Shown: in pieces, positions 47,368-59,393 of the stretch
Position numbering within the stretch: the stretch's first letter is position 1
Layout: every line of letters begins with the position of its first letter
Origin: Phellopilus nigrolimitatus
Taxonomy: Eukaryota; Basidiomycota; Agaricomycetes; Hymenochaetales; Hymenochaetaceae
Direction: 5' to 3'
Length of the DNA stretch: 64,000 bases
Assembly: GCA_021029095.1 (NCBI GenBank)
Contig: JAJOHG010000002.1
Location: 1,302,001 to 1,366,000 of the forward strand
Notes under the pieces: model-generated
Told to the model about the DNA's origin: nothing
The model's input: only the letters and a program-made list of their open reading frames with translations
Database searches by the model: none
Program-made: the position numbers and the translations under genes

Positions 47368-48018
47368 ATGCTCACTTCCTCATCGTCCACAATGTCGGCA
47401 ATGCGGGCGGTTTCTCGCCCAGCACGCTCCCTATCCTCGAATCTAGTGCGACAGCGCCGCTTCGCCTCCCATGATTCGCATGACTCTCATCACCACGAAT
47501 CCCATGACTCAACGGTGTATCCCAAGGAAGGTACGCTGTCATAGTTCGACAGGCGGGACACACTCGACACTATTTACTCAACGCAAACCTTTTTTCAGGT
47601 TTTACCGGGCCTATCTGGAGGAATACGGCCATCGCTGCACTAGGTCTATACGCTGTTGCCAACTTCCTCCCCGAGATTCTAGAGGGCTCGACCTCGGAGG
47701 ACGGGGAGCACGAGGCGCCTTGGCTCACCCGCGTACTTGCGTTCCACGCGCCGTCAATCGAGGAGTGGGCACGCACGAATGGCCAGCACCTTGTGCAGGT
47801 GGAGGAGCTGGCGCGGAATGCGTTCATTGTGCAAACCGCGAAGCCATCGCCTGTAGTACGGTACAAGAACCCACTGTGAGTGTTCTCAGTTCGGTTGGAC
47901 CATATGGGATACCGAGCGGATGCTAATGTATCTGGTCAGCAAATTCGAGCAGGTGTCACCTCACCGCACTCCTGTGGGTGGGATGTCGGACATGAGCGAC
48001 CTGGTGGTCAAGCCTTGA
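47368..48018 (+). CDS. Small mitochondrial inner-membrane protein, possible complex I accessory subunit
   Basis: The N-terminus (MLTSSSSTMSAMRAVSRPAR) is a typical mitochondrial presequence ending near QRRFAS. A His/Asp/Ser-rich segment follows (ASHDSHDSHHHESHDS). After an intron at 47531-47597 comes GFTGPIWRNTAIAALGLYAV, a single hydrophobic helix. A soluble region then ends in PVVRYKNPLKFEQVSPHRTP and GMSDMSDLVVKP. The architecture fits single-span accessory subunits of NADH:ubiquinone oxidoreductase (the fungal 17.8-kDa type), an assignment made from overall shape only. The GTG at 47362 is not used; the ATG at 47368 begins the presequence. Confidence 0.7.
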
Positions 48019-48544
48019 AGGCTTAATGATGTTGTGCTTATCACGGCGAATAGAAATATCCTCTTTCGTTTTCTTATTCTGCACCATATTCCACGGTGGC
48101 GTGCTTCTGCTCATTTGGCTATCACGGCAGCAATTTGCAGGAACTCTGGTGTGGGAGACGGTAGTTTGTCTGTTACGACCAGTCGGTTGGTGTTTCTGCA
48201 AGGTGGAATGTTTGTCGGCTGCACGTTCCAGGCGCAATCTCCGCAAATTCTCGTCGCCTTATTTCGCCAGAAGACCGAGACTGAGATACGCGCATGATGT
48301 TACCTAAGTTTGACTCCGTTTGTAATCGTGAGAAAAAGCGCTATAACGCGTCAAGTCGTCAGCCAATTCAATTTGGCGCAGACCATCTTTGGCGTGTTCG
48401 CCCTCGCTTGTTGCTCGTTGCCTCTGTTCGTCGACAACCCACGCGACGCTCAACGTCGTCTGCGTTTCCGCAGCTCTGGGTCCTCAACGAGGCGTCTGGA
48501 ATAATACCCTTTCTCTCTCGCATGTCTGTAGGTCTGCCTCTACC
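48019..48544. other. intergenic, RAX2 promoter
   Basis: This 526-base gap contains the 3' flank of the mitochondrial gene and the RAX2 promoter. No coding signal was recognised. Confidence 0.45.
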
Positions 48545-51500
48545 ATGACCAAACCATCAAGATGCTGGCGAACGTCCTCGACCTTCGTCTTTTTTCTTTC
48601 TCTTCTTCTCCAGTCTCTGGTTTTCGTGTCCGCCGCGTTGCCTAAGGTCAATTTCGATGTCATGGGTCACGTTGGTCTTGCGGGCACGTTTGCAGGGCTA
48701 GACTTATTCGATAACTCGACCTCCCTCTCGTTTGACCCGACCACATCCACCCTTTTATCACGAGCCGCAGATGGCTCTCTCTCTCGTCTGGGTTCTACCG
48801 AGGCTGGCGGGAAGATTAATACAGGGTGTGCGCTTGGGGGCACAATCTACTTTGCCGGCTCCTTCACATCTATCAACGGATCCTCTGCTAGCAACGTCGC
48901 GTCTTATTCCTCGTCACAAGCATCTTTTGATGCTCTTGGAAGCGGCGGACCGAATGGAGAGATCAAATCCATTTTCTGCGATGCCTCTAATAACAAAGTG
49001 TGGGTTGGTGGCTCCTTCTCATCGCCCGGCAAGGCGGTGGCGGTCTGGGATACGAGCGCGAACTCATGGTCCGCGCCGCCATTTAGTGGGCTGTCGGGCG
49101 CCACCACAGAAGTGTTGTCAATTACCACCAATTCCTCAGCAAAGAGTCTGTTTTTCGCGGGCTCGTTCATCACTGCTTTTGGGAGTAATAGTTCCACTGT
49201 TATTAATGGTACAAATAATCCGAACGTCCCTTTCTCATCCGGCGCCACACCCTTTTCTTCCTCCTTGGTTCCCATTCCCCTACAAGGCGCACAAATAAAT
49301 GCGTCTCCCTCAACCTCCGACTCCCAATTCTCTAATATCAGCAATGTTCTGTGCCCATCTGGCTCTGATGGCCCCGGTTCGACATGGTTGGCTGCAGATG
49401 GTTTTCAAGCCGTCATCACCGTGCGCGAGTTTGCCCAGCTTAGTGCAAATGGCATTCGTCTGGGAAATACTTTCCAGAGTAATCATGGTACCACTGGGTT
49501 TAGGTAAGTACTCTAATCTACTGGCGTTGTTGCCTAACTAAATTTCCGGTAGCGTGACGTCCATCCCGGACAACGTTGTGCAGACGCTCTCATACGTTGA
49601 CCCGACTACGGGTACCAACCAGACGTGCAGCGGTACCTGCCCCCTTCTCACGGACTCGTCCATACCATACCAGGACTTCCTCTTCGCTAGCGATGTCCAA
49701 TTGACGGGATTCCAACTGACTTTGTCAGAATGGACTGGCGCTAGTTCGGGTTTGCACCTTTTGCAGCTCCTCTCGTCGGGAGCTTTTGCATCTGCAGTTG
49801 CCTTCGCAAAATGGAATCTCGTGCTTTGCTCCAAGCGCTTCCAATATATCTCTCGTCGGTCAATGGACGGAGAAAGACGTCTCGACGAATATTGCGGGTA
49901 CCGTTCAAGATATTCTAGCCACTTCGGTTAACGTTGGGACATCTTCTGCGAATAGCCCAAGCATTACCTGGATGCCTTATGTGTCCGCGTCAGGCAACTA
50001 CAATGTGAATTTACTCATTCCTGGCTGCAGTAAATTTCCAGGATTGTGACGCACGGACAAGCGTTAAAGTCACGGTCTTTCCCGGTGGAGGCGTCGATCC
50101 TCAAGTTACGACTGTTTCACAGCGTGTCTCAGACGATACCACCCAGTTGATTTATAGCGGCCCAGTAACACCCACCTCTCCTAGTTTTGTCGCCACAATT
50201 ATAATGACCCTTGCCGATAATCCGGAGGGCAGTGGTCAGAACGGCCAATATGAGCTCGTCGCGGATAGAGTTGAACTTTCATTGACGTCCGTGTTTAGCA
50301 ACTCTAGTAGTAATGGCACTTCAACCACCAACAACTCCACCTCGACGCGTCAAGGCTTTGGATTTTTCGAGTGGCCTCTGAGCGACAGCAGCACTGTTAA
50401 CGCAGCCAGTGCACTTTCAAATGCATCCGAGACGAGCCTCGACGACGTTGCATTCCAGCTTTTCAACGCCATTGGTAGTGGTTCTGTGTCGTCAACGTCC
50501 GATGTCGTTGCGGCGGTTGCTCACCATTCTTCGGGCGCTATCTTCCTTGGGGGAACTTTTCGCTTTCCGCCGGCTCCAATGTCGTCGCTTACAAGAATGG
50601 CGCTCTTGCGTCAATATCCGAGGGGGGTCTTAATGGTCCTGTGACCTCTCTGGTCCTTGATGGTGACATTCTCTATGTCGGTGGCGCGTTTACGGACACG
50701 AAATCTGCCAGTACGAGCGGTAAGGCACGGGGTGTCGTTTCATACGATGTCAATGCCGATTCGTGGACCCCTCTCCAAGCGGGTGTGAACGGTGCTGTAA
50801 CGAGCTTGAATCATTGCCAGTAGTCAAGTTGAGGTCACCGGTGACTTCACAGAGGTCCCTACATCTGCGGGCGGCAGTTCCGGAGCGACGGCTGGGGGCT
50901 TTGCTGTGTGGGACGTGAACAATAGTACCTGGGCAAACACTGGCGGATTCCTTATTGGTAGTATGACGTTTGTCGGAAACAGTACCGGGCAGACGCAGAT
51001 TCTCGCAGGCAACGTTGTCTCCTCACTCAAGTTTGGTGCATCAGGATTCGTCACACTACAAAATGGCAATGACGACGACGGAGTGCCTGTTGTCAGTACC
51101 CTGAACATCCAGCTTCAGGACAACAGCAATGACTCAGTCCAAACAACCTCCACAAAAAGGAAGCGTTCTGCGACCCCAACCAACGGCTGGTTATCACTCG
51201 CGAATCTGTTCAAGCGTCAATCTGCTATCCCTGAACCTTTACCTGCAGATCCCGTGGCACCTGCGCCAGCTGTCCTAGCTGGAGCATTCTGGACAAACAG
51301 TTCGGACACACAGGAAAGAGTGATACTGGGTGGTAATTTCTCGTTCCCGACGAGCTCTTCGTCAGAATCTTCTGGCGTTGCCCTATATGACCTGTCTACG
51401 GGCAGCGTCGAGGCCTTGGCAGGGAATCCCATCAACGGCACTGTGCGGTCGCTGCTTGTTGCTGGGAGCTCTCTTTTTATCGGCGGAGATTTCACTGTCA

Positions 51501-53142
51501 GTGGAAGCAGCGTCGTTGGGCTAGCTATATATGATTTGAACGAACAGGCACTTGACATGTCCGGCCTCGATTCCCTCCAAGGATCATCGGGATCGAGTGT
51601 CATCGTTCGTTCTTTGACGACATCCTCGTCGAAGTCAAATACGATTATTGTTGCTGGCTCTTTCTCCTCAGCAGGCAGCGTGAGCTGTGCGGGTATTTGC
51701 CAACTAGACGTCACCAGCAAACAATGGTCAGCATTAGGATCCGGTATAAACGGCGAAGTCGCAAGCGTGGCTTATGGAGGTGTATGTAACTCTTTCTTGT
51801 TCGAGAGAAAGGTTATTGACTATTTTGACCATAGGATGACCAAGAACTTCTCTTCGCTTCTGGCTCCATTGCTTTGACTAATGGTACAGCTGCCAATGTT
51901 GCCATGTTCGCGTTCGACAACACGACCTGGACGGCTGTTGGTAACAGCAGTGACCTTCCTGGTCTTGTCACTGCTTTGACTGTAGACGATGGAAATTCGA
52001 GTAGCATCTTCGCTGCTGGAAAGTGAGTTGATATGTGCTTTCTTCCGTGTGATGATGTTATCTAAAGTACGGTCATAGGTCATCCGATGCGTCGTCGCCT
52101 TTCCTGGCTTTTTGGAATGGTGTATCTTGGACGTCAATTGGTGAGTGCACAGATTTTGACTTTAGAATAAATGGCTGACCGTTCGCGTCCATTAGACTCT
52201 GGTTTTGAATCCGCAACAAATATCGCTCAGTTGATACTCGTACCCTTACAAGATCAGCATTCTGCCAACGCGATGATAGAGCAAGACCGCATGCTCCTTG
52301 TGTCCGGTTCTCTCGTGTCATCTTCTTTCGGCAATGCGTCTTCTGCTCTTTTCGATGGCCAGACATTTTTTCCATACATCACGACGTCAACGGCTCAAGG
52401 TTCAGCGGGAATGGTCTCTTCACTCTTTTCCTCTATCCAGAACTTTAGCTTTTCTCAGCGTCGTGAGTATTCTAGATTCCACTCAATGCGTTCACTCACA
52501 GACGGCAATGGCAGATTTCCTGGCTGTTGGCGTTGTTATCCTCATCTCTATAGCTATCGCTGCTGGTGTAGTTTTCTTCCTCGTCCTTCTCGGTATTCTG
52601 TGGACATTGTTCGCGAGGCGAGATAATAACAAGGTCGACTATGCCGCTTATGAAGAGGACGACGATTCAATACACCAACGTCCGTCATCTTTACTCGAAC
52701 ACATCAATGCTGCGACTCGTACAACGATCATTGGCACGTCATCACCGTTCGAGAACCAGAATGCGCAGGGAGAGGAGGAAAATCTTACCGGGGGTATGAC
52801 TGCTGATCCCTTCGCTGGTCAGGAGGATCATGACGGTGACAATTTCCGGCGCGCGGAGACGCCATCAGAGGCAATGGGTGCATTGGGTATGGCAATGGAT
52901 GAGCAAGGTCGTTCCGCCCACGCAAGATACTCGTTCGATGGGGGAGGAGAAGGCGAACTCAAGCTGGATGAAGGCATGAGCCTCGAAGTGCTAGATGATC
53001 GCGATCCAAAGTAAGTGCTCTTATATGATAGCTCAAAGTCCGCGTGTTAATTGACACTATTATCTACACTTGCAGCTGGTGGTATGCTCGCGACGTAAAC
53101 TCAGGTCGAGAAGGCGTCGTGCCCGCGGCGTACGTGATGTGA
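48545..53142 (+). CDS. RAX2: Cell-polarity marker RAX2 with C-terminal SH3 domain
   Basis: This large type I membrane protein marks the cortex for polarised growth. A signal peptide (STFVFFLSLLLQSLVFVSAA) precedes a Ser/Asn/Gly-rich beta-propeller ectodomain with repeats such as GGTIYFAGSFTSING, ILYVGGAFTDTKS and SLFIGGDFTVSG. The conserved centre has SGLHLLQLLSSGAFASAVA, WMPYVSASGNYNVNLLIPGC, RTSVKVTVFPGG and GQNGQYELVADRVEL. A membrane helix (VGVVILISIAIAAGVVFFLV) is followed by about 100 acidic residues. The final 50 residues form an SH3 domain (ARYSFDGGGEGELKLDEG, WWYARDVNSGREGVVPAAYV). Introns include about 49506-49551 and 52465-52516. Four one-base frame offsets occur inside conserved sequence near 49803, 50033, 50559 and 50811. 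Identity is secure; the reading frame as given is not continuous. Confidence 0.87.
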
Positions 53143-53588
53143 TAATCGTTTCCAGTTTTTTCTCCTTCGTAGGGTACTTGTGTCGTGTTCACTGCTATGA
53201 CTCGTTACGTCAAATTTACGCCTTTCTGCTGTCTTGTTTTGTTCTGCTTGCCGGTTTTCTTACTTATTGCATTAATCATCCCATGTCTATTCATGTTTTA
53301 TAGGTAGAAGGATTCCTTCACGCCACTTGGCCGTGGCACTACGTGATTCCACACTTCCACTTTCCTTCGGACTTCATCTTTGTGTACGTTGCCTGACACA
53401 TACCTATTGCTATCCCCTTCGCATTTCTTCTATACAAGGGTTACCCAATGGCTCGTAATACAATACCCTGCGCAAAGCAGACGGTTGTTTTTATACAGAC
53501 GCCTGCACTCGACAATGTAATGGAAATACAACAGCAAAAATTTTCGAGCAAGTCGATTACTAGATATTTTGAGTTTGTCAGGATTACA
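53143..53588. other. intergenic, convergent 3' ends
   Basis: This 446-base stretch between the RAX2 and REI1 stop codons is pyrimidine-rich and AT-rich, consistent with two 3' untranslated regions. No gene is visible. Confidence 0.5.
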
Positions 53589-55184
53589 TTAGTTAACGGG
53601 TACATTGGTAGGTAAAAAACTGACCTGTAACAAAGGATCCCGGAAGTGCTTCTGGTGATTGTTTCTGTAACCAACGCGAGTCTTGAACTCCTCCCTCCGC
53701 CTTTGGTCGCGGAACTCACGCACATGGCGCCCAGCCTCACGAGCTTCTCCGCGGTTGCGGGCTTTCACAACGTCCGTGCCACTCCCATATGCGCCGAATC
53801 CACCCTTGCGCGGGACGAGCGCGGAATTCTTGTCTGCGATAAGGCGCCGAACGAGCGCAGCCCCAGAATTCGGGTCCTCATCCTTTCCGTTGCGCACAGC
53901 GAGGGATGTACGTGGGAAGGATTGTGCGTAGTAGCGCCGCAGGGACCGGTGCCCGATCCGCGCGCCGGACGGAAGAACTAGCTCGTAATTCGAGTCGCCG
54001 TAAGTCAGCTCGTTGTCCTCTGGTACCGAATCTTCATCATCATCGTCGCTGGAAGATGCGCCTTCATCTTCCGACGAAGAAGCGACCTCTTCGATAATCT
54101 CATCTGCCTCTACGCTGTCGTCTTCTACATCCTCCCATTCCTCCTTCGCGACCTCTTCACCCGCAACATTCGCCTTCGTTTTCTTTCCTTTATTTCTCTT
54201 GCGCGTCCCATGATCTGGGTAACTCGCCGAGAAGTCAGTAGTAATCCGAAACCTCCAACCTGTCCTGCTCCGAGTCGTATGCAATTTTGCAATGGCTCTT
54301 ATCGAGCATATGCTTCCTTGCAGCATCGAGCGTGCGGAATTCGCGACTCTTTGCATTGCAGTAGATGCAGACATTGCCTACGGCAATCTTCTCTCCGAGG
54401 TACGTGATGAGTCCAGCGATGTCGACAAGATAATCGGCGTCAGGGACGAAGAACGAATGCGCAGTGGACATGTGCTTGAGATTGTCTTCAAGGGAGGGCG
54501 AAATCGCAGCGCAAAAGAGGCAGTGCTGGACCGAGAGGCGCGAGCGGGCTGCGGCAATTTTTTCGTCGATCGTTTTGGTGATATCTTCTTCCGTTGCATC
54601 AGCGTCGACAGTCAATATAGGCTGGAATGAAGGTCCAGCAACTATCTCAGAAGAATGTTGTAGGTTGTCATTCGCGGGTGGAACCTCTCCAGAGTCGGCG
54701 GAAGATGGTTCGGGAGCTGGTGGCTCGCGAGCCTTCTGGTTCGCCCTCACTTCGTTCTCCTTGTGTTTTTTAGAATTGACGTGGGACCGATACGCGTTTT
54801 CGGTCGTGTATATTTTGCTGCATAAGTAATACATAAGCGGAGAAACAGGGTAGATGGGGTTTAAGGGTGACTCACTTGCAAACCTCGCATACAGACCCTC
54901 TCGTAGAAGCCATAATTGAAGTCTCTTGACGCCTGTCCAGCACCTTCTGATTGAACACAATGGCCGAGACAGGTGGGAGCGCGGCGACTCGACGCTTCAT
55001 ATTGTACCTGTGGTGGTCAGATCTATAATGAATCCCTGTCATAATAGAAAACATGAGCACGAAAATGCTACAGGGAGTGTAGGTACTCACTCTGCTCTTC
55101 GGCGGAGGGAAATGCAATACAACATGACAGACAAGTGAAGAGTATATCTTCCCCCGTTTCATCGGGCATCATGGTATCTGCCAT
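53589..55184 (-). CDS. REI1: Pre-60S ribosome maturation factor REI1 (C2H2 zinc finger)
   Basis: This cytoplasmic zinc-finger protein recycles shuttling factors from pre-60S ribosomal subunits. Exon 1 (MADTMMPDETGED, first finger FTCLSCCIAFPSAEEQ) is joined by an intron to RIHYRSDHHRYNMKRRVAAL, the family hallmark. Further fingers are SVCEVCKKIYTTENAYRSHV, QHCLFCAAISPSLEDNLKHM and NVCIYCNAKSREFRTLDAAR, each with its His pair. A Glu/Asp/Ser acidic block follows, then YELVLPSGARIGHRSLRRYY, GSGTDVVKARNR, and a C-terminus of FRDPLLQ. The last codons (about 53600 onward) may come from a retained intron; stopping near LLQ would match relatives better. The start at 55184 precedes the first finger by the usual distance. 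Confidence 0.9.
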
Positions 55185-55495
55185 TGCGAGCTCGACGAGG
55201 TTGAGAAAATGGGCTAGAATTGAAGTAGTTGTGGTCTTGATACGAGATGAGTCGGGCAGGATTAGGAAGCGATGCCAATCCGCTACCGCCCGGTGTTCAA
55301 ACCAATGGTAGCATTTATTGACCGGGAGCCGTTACACATATTACATAATATTCATGTGCTGGTTCCCCCGTGAATTTAAATCTAAGGAAGCACCGGTCTT
55401 ACAGTAACTGCCTGTCTAAACTGGGCACTAACTCCGTAATAAAATGATACGTGAGCTAGGTGGACCACGCCCCTCTGCGGGACGCTAAGCCGGTG
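55185..55495. other. intergenic, REI1 promoter and NHA1 3' end
   Basis: This 311-base gap separates two minus-strand genes. No gene or tRNA is visible despite a B-box-like GTTCAAACC near 55297. Confidence 0.5.
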
Positions 55496-58182
55496 TTATT
55501 GTACAAACTGAACTTGCTTCGTGACAGTCCCCGAAGCTTGTTCTAGATCATCCTCATCTACAGGATGGTCAGGAGCTGTCCCTAACCCGCCGACGCTCGA
55601 CGCACGCTCTTTCCCGGTCCGGACACCACTAAAAAGACCACGCTCGCGCATTTCGGTTGAGTTTTTCGCCTCGCCGTCCTTCTCGATCCTCTCGCGAGCA
55701 CGGCTTTCGTCGTCTCTCCCGTTTATCATGCAGTGACGCAAATCCGAAGCCGACAACTCCCTCCTTGCTATAGTCCTTCGCGTGAGCTTCATGCCCGTTG
55801 TTCGCCTCTTTCTCATCCTTCCCATTTTTGTTCCGCACACGCTCGTCCGAGTTTAGGGAGCTCGGCTCGGATTCCAACGGGACGGCGTCCTGACCTTCAA
55901 CCCGGAAATCATGGCGTGGCGTGTCCGGGCGACGTTTTAGGCTCCTCTCGAGTCCCTCCGTGGAAAGTGCGCTCCCCACAATAGGGTTGTCATTTTTTCT
56001 CGTGCTGTCCTCGCTCATTCTCGAGATAGTACCCTTCTGTAAGCCCACTCCACGTTCCAACTCTCCCGGCGAGTTTGCACCAGACCCAGCTAACTCGCGA
56101 CCATCAGGGCTTGAAGGGTCTGAAAGTTGCGTATCCGGAGCTCGTCGTGCCGACAGTAGCCAGTCAGGTTGTAGCTCGTTGCCCGCGCCTCCCCGCGATG
56201 TCAAGGTGCGGGTCCACGTCGCGGTAAGGGACACTGTACGCGAGTGGAGCTTACGCCCGAACCAGAAAGCAGGAATTGACAGGCCGTCTTATCGTAGTAC
56301 AAAATCGGTGTGAAGCAGTGAGGAAGGCAAGGAGCGGATTAAGAAGGGAAAAGACTCACGAATCACAATGGAACATAAGACAACAAAGGATACGATTGGA
56401 TGCAAGCTTGCAGCTAAAAGTTCGTTCTGATTTGCTGGTGGATCGTTAGGTACTGGAAGCTCTGTGAGCGCCAAGGTCGAAATAAAGATTGCACCAACGC
56501 CCATTGGACCTAAACAGAGGATAAGTTAACACCTGGCGACCCTCTTCATACAGCAGACTCACCAAAATGTCCGCAAAAGAGTAGCTTCACGCCAGTTATG
56601 CACGTCGGGAATGAATTTGTACAGTGCCAACAAGCTTGGAATGCGGCGTAGCACAAGAATCGCAAGAAAGAGTACTATGAGACGCCATGGTTCAAGCGCT
56701 TGGAATTTATCGAACTGGAAGCCACTGCGCCAATGTAGATGAAGCATGCACAATTGAGTACGAGGTCTAAAACAGATGAGAAAACTTCGTCCTCTGTATG
56801 TTTGTTGAAATGACCATCCCAGGAGATTGCACTACCTATAATATGCGATATAAAGTTCAGTACTTTCCTTATCAGCTGAAGGTAGAGAATTGCAGAGCAC
56901 CTGCTGCAAACGTAGCGAGCAGATCATCTGTCCCGATAGTACTCGCAACGCCAATGGTGAATATAGCAAGGGCAAGATATTGCGCGACGAAAGACTCGCG
57001 ATCAATCAATCCCTTACGGTGCGATATCTTCATGAGAAAAGAAAATGCAAGGCCTAATTATCAAATAAACCAGATTAAACGCAAGGACGAATGGTAGTAA
57101 TGACTCATTTCATACCGAGGACAGTCCCTAATACTGTTCCCAAAATCACTTGATCTGTATGCAAGGTTGTCTCATTAGGAATATTTCCTTGTAATAAGTA
57201 AGTAAGAGTTTTTTATGAAAGAGATACATACAAAGCCATCCAATAAGGAACCACTTTCCAAAAGCCACTTTTTTGCTGCTCTCAACCGCAAGGTAGATTG
57301 AAATTGAGAGAAAAGGATATGCAAGTCCATCGTTTGCAGCTGATTCGGCGCTAATGTATGTTAAGTGCAAATTTAGTTTTCGAGGAGGAAGGCGTTAAAC
57401 AAACCTGAGGATGCGGCGGACATGCCCCGGCACGTTCTTAATGGCGAACTTGCCTCCAATAATTGCGGCAGCCAGGATAGGGTCTGTCGGCGTAAGACAG
57501 GCAGAAATAGCGAGCGATGAGACGAAAGTAAGGGCAGGAAACAGAGCGTGAATAATTCCTGTAATATGAAACAGGATGCGTAGAGAGAATCGGTAAAACA
57601 TATCATAGAATCTGAATGGCTAAGCATTCAAAAACGCGCGCACTCACCCGCGCTAACAAGCCATCCAAACGCCATCGTTGGCACGACCATGACCAACAAG
57701 CTGCGTGCGTGCTCAGCGAGGTATGCCTTCGGGAGCTCAACACCTATGGCGAATAGACCCGTCGCTAGCACAACACGCATGATTTCGAGAGTAATTTTGT
57801 TCTGCTCTTCCGTTGTCGAACCCCACGACCGCGGGTCAAATATTCCTGCGCAGTATGGGCCAATGATCACCCCAAAACCCGTACCGAGGACGACTTCGCC
57901 GATGTAGAGCTGTAGAATCGCAGATAAAACTAACCAATAAGACCAAAGTAGCTAAGGCTAGCGTACTTTCTCCTTAGCGAGCAACGATATCATGCTGAAC
58001 TATTATTCAAGAAATGAGAACGGTGGCATGGCTATTAGGGCGGAAAAAGAATAATGGAGCTCACCGCGACGACGAATCCGCCGAGAGTGAGGTAGCTGAG
58101 GCTGATGGCGGAGACCTGCAGTAAACGTTTGTCACCTGTATACGGGTTCGAATGAAGAGCAGACTTTTGTAACGTGTAGCAT
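55496..58182 (-). CDS. NHA1: Plasma membrane Na+/H+ antiporter (NHA1/Sod2 family)
   Basis: This antiporter exports Na+ (and K+) in exchange for H+. A tiny first exon (MLH) joins VSAISLSYLTLGGFVV, then EKLYIGEVVLGTGFGVIIGP, FDPRSWGSTTEEQNKITLEI, LATGLFAIGVELPKAYL, the ion-binding region ISACLTPTDPILAAAIIGG, and NDGLAYPFLSISIYL. Later come GTDDLLATFAAGALQ, CNGSAISWDGHFNKHTEDEV and RRIPSLLALYKFIPDVHNWR. FGPMGVGAIFISTLALTELP follows in the last transmembrane block. The C-terminal tail is a long hydrophilic Arg/Glu/Ser-rich region, as in fungal homologues. Its last 80 codons are open in a frame one base off the preceding tail; an extra A near 55723 would explain it. About ten introns interrupt the membrane domain. 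Confidence 0.85.
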
Positions 58183-58489
58183 GATCGTGGCCTTGAGTTT
58201 TCTTGTGTGTCGTTTTTGGAAAGTCAGGAAGAGACAAAGAGCAGACAAGTAGTTGAAGATAAGTAGAGCGCCAAAAATCAAATATAGCTATTTATGCGAG
58301 AAGATCGACGGTCCACGGCACCTATCTTAGATTCTTACGATTCTTACTAAGAATCTTACTACTATCTTACATACACAAGCGCAGATGGGAAGTCAATGAA
58401 TTTTGTGCGTACAGAAAACACGGACATTCAAAAGCTATCCCATAATCATAGAAAGAGAGAGACAGCAGAGGAAACTACACGCCGGAAAA
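58183..58489. other. intergenic, NHA1 promoter and uS5 3' end
   Basis: This 307-base gap separates two same-strand genes. It is AT-rich with imperfect repeats of CTTACTA/ATTCTTAC near 58327-58370. No gene is seen. Confidence 0.5.
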
Positions 58490-59393
58490 TCAGTACAGAC
58501 CAGCCTTCTTCGCTGCGAGTTGGAGGTGTGCAGAGTGCTCGTCGTACGGGAACTTGCTCGGCGGGATTTCGCGCCAGAGGTCGGGTGTGAGGAATGCATA
58601 CGTTTTGGTAATCTAGGCAAGGCACATGATAAGACAGTGCAGAAAAAATGGTATGTCTTTGATAAGACTTACAGCAGCGAAAGTTGCCTTCAAGAAGTTA
58701 CCCATCGTCGCCGTAGAGCCCTTCGCCTGTGTGTACACATCCTGTATGCCAGCAAGCTGGAGAATGCGCTTCGATGCCGGGGCAGCAACGATACCCGTTC
58801 CACGTGGGGCAGGAATGAGGACGACACATGACACTACCGACCTTGCCGCTAACCTTGCTCGGCACCGTGTGCGGCTCACCGAGAGCAGCACCCCAGTAGC
58901 CTCGACGCACGGGGATGACGGAGAGCTTAGCGAGGATGATGGCGCCGCGGATAGCCGTCGCGACTTCCTTCGCGCACTTGACACCCAGACCGACGTGACC
59001 ATCGAAATCGCCGATGGCGACGAACGCCTTGAAACGGGTGCGCTGGACCAGCGCGGGTTTGCTTCTGGACAGGCATGATCTTCATGACCTCGTCCTTGAG
59101 CTTGGGGAGGAAAAAGTCGACGATCTGGTACTCTTTGACGGGAAGCGAGAAGAGGTAGATTTCCTCCATGGACTTGATCTTGCCATCCTTTACAAGACGG
59201 CCGAGCTTGGTGACCGGAGCCCTTCGAGATATCGAGACTGTGTCGGCATTGTTACATTCGCATGACACATACAGCGTGCTCACCATTCCTTCTCCTCATC
59301 TCTGCGACCGCCACGACGCGGCCCCCTGCGACCACGCCTGTCACCACCACGTCCACGTCCAAAGCCTCCGCGTCCACGTCCAGCATCAGCCAT
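58490..59393 (-). CDS. RPS2: 40S ribosomal protein uS5 (RPS2)
   Basis: This is an essential small-subunit protein near the mRNA entry channel. The N-terminus is an RG-rich tail ([13 protein letters not shown]) ending at EEKEW, where an intron begins. Conserved core follows: [117 protein letters not shown] and [16 protein letters not shown]. The last exon is [20 protein letters not shown] to the C-terminal AAKKAGLY. The frame is interrupted by one extra base at about 59047 (before [13 protein letters not shown]) and another near 58820 (before LIPAPRGTG). Both lie in universally conserved sequence with no room for introns. Being essential, it should be intact in the living genome; the shifts are most likely sequence errors. 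Confidence 0.92.

Noticed and set aside
54926..55370. tRNA-like B-box GTTCAAACC near 55297
   Set aside because: No A box at the right distance and no cloverleaf can be drawn.
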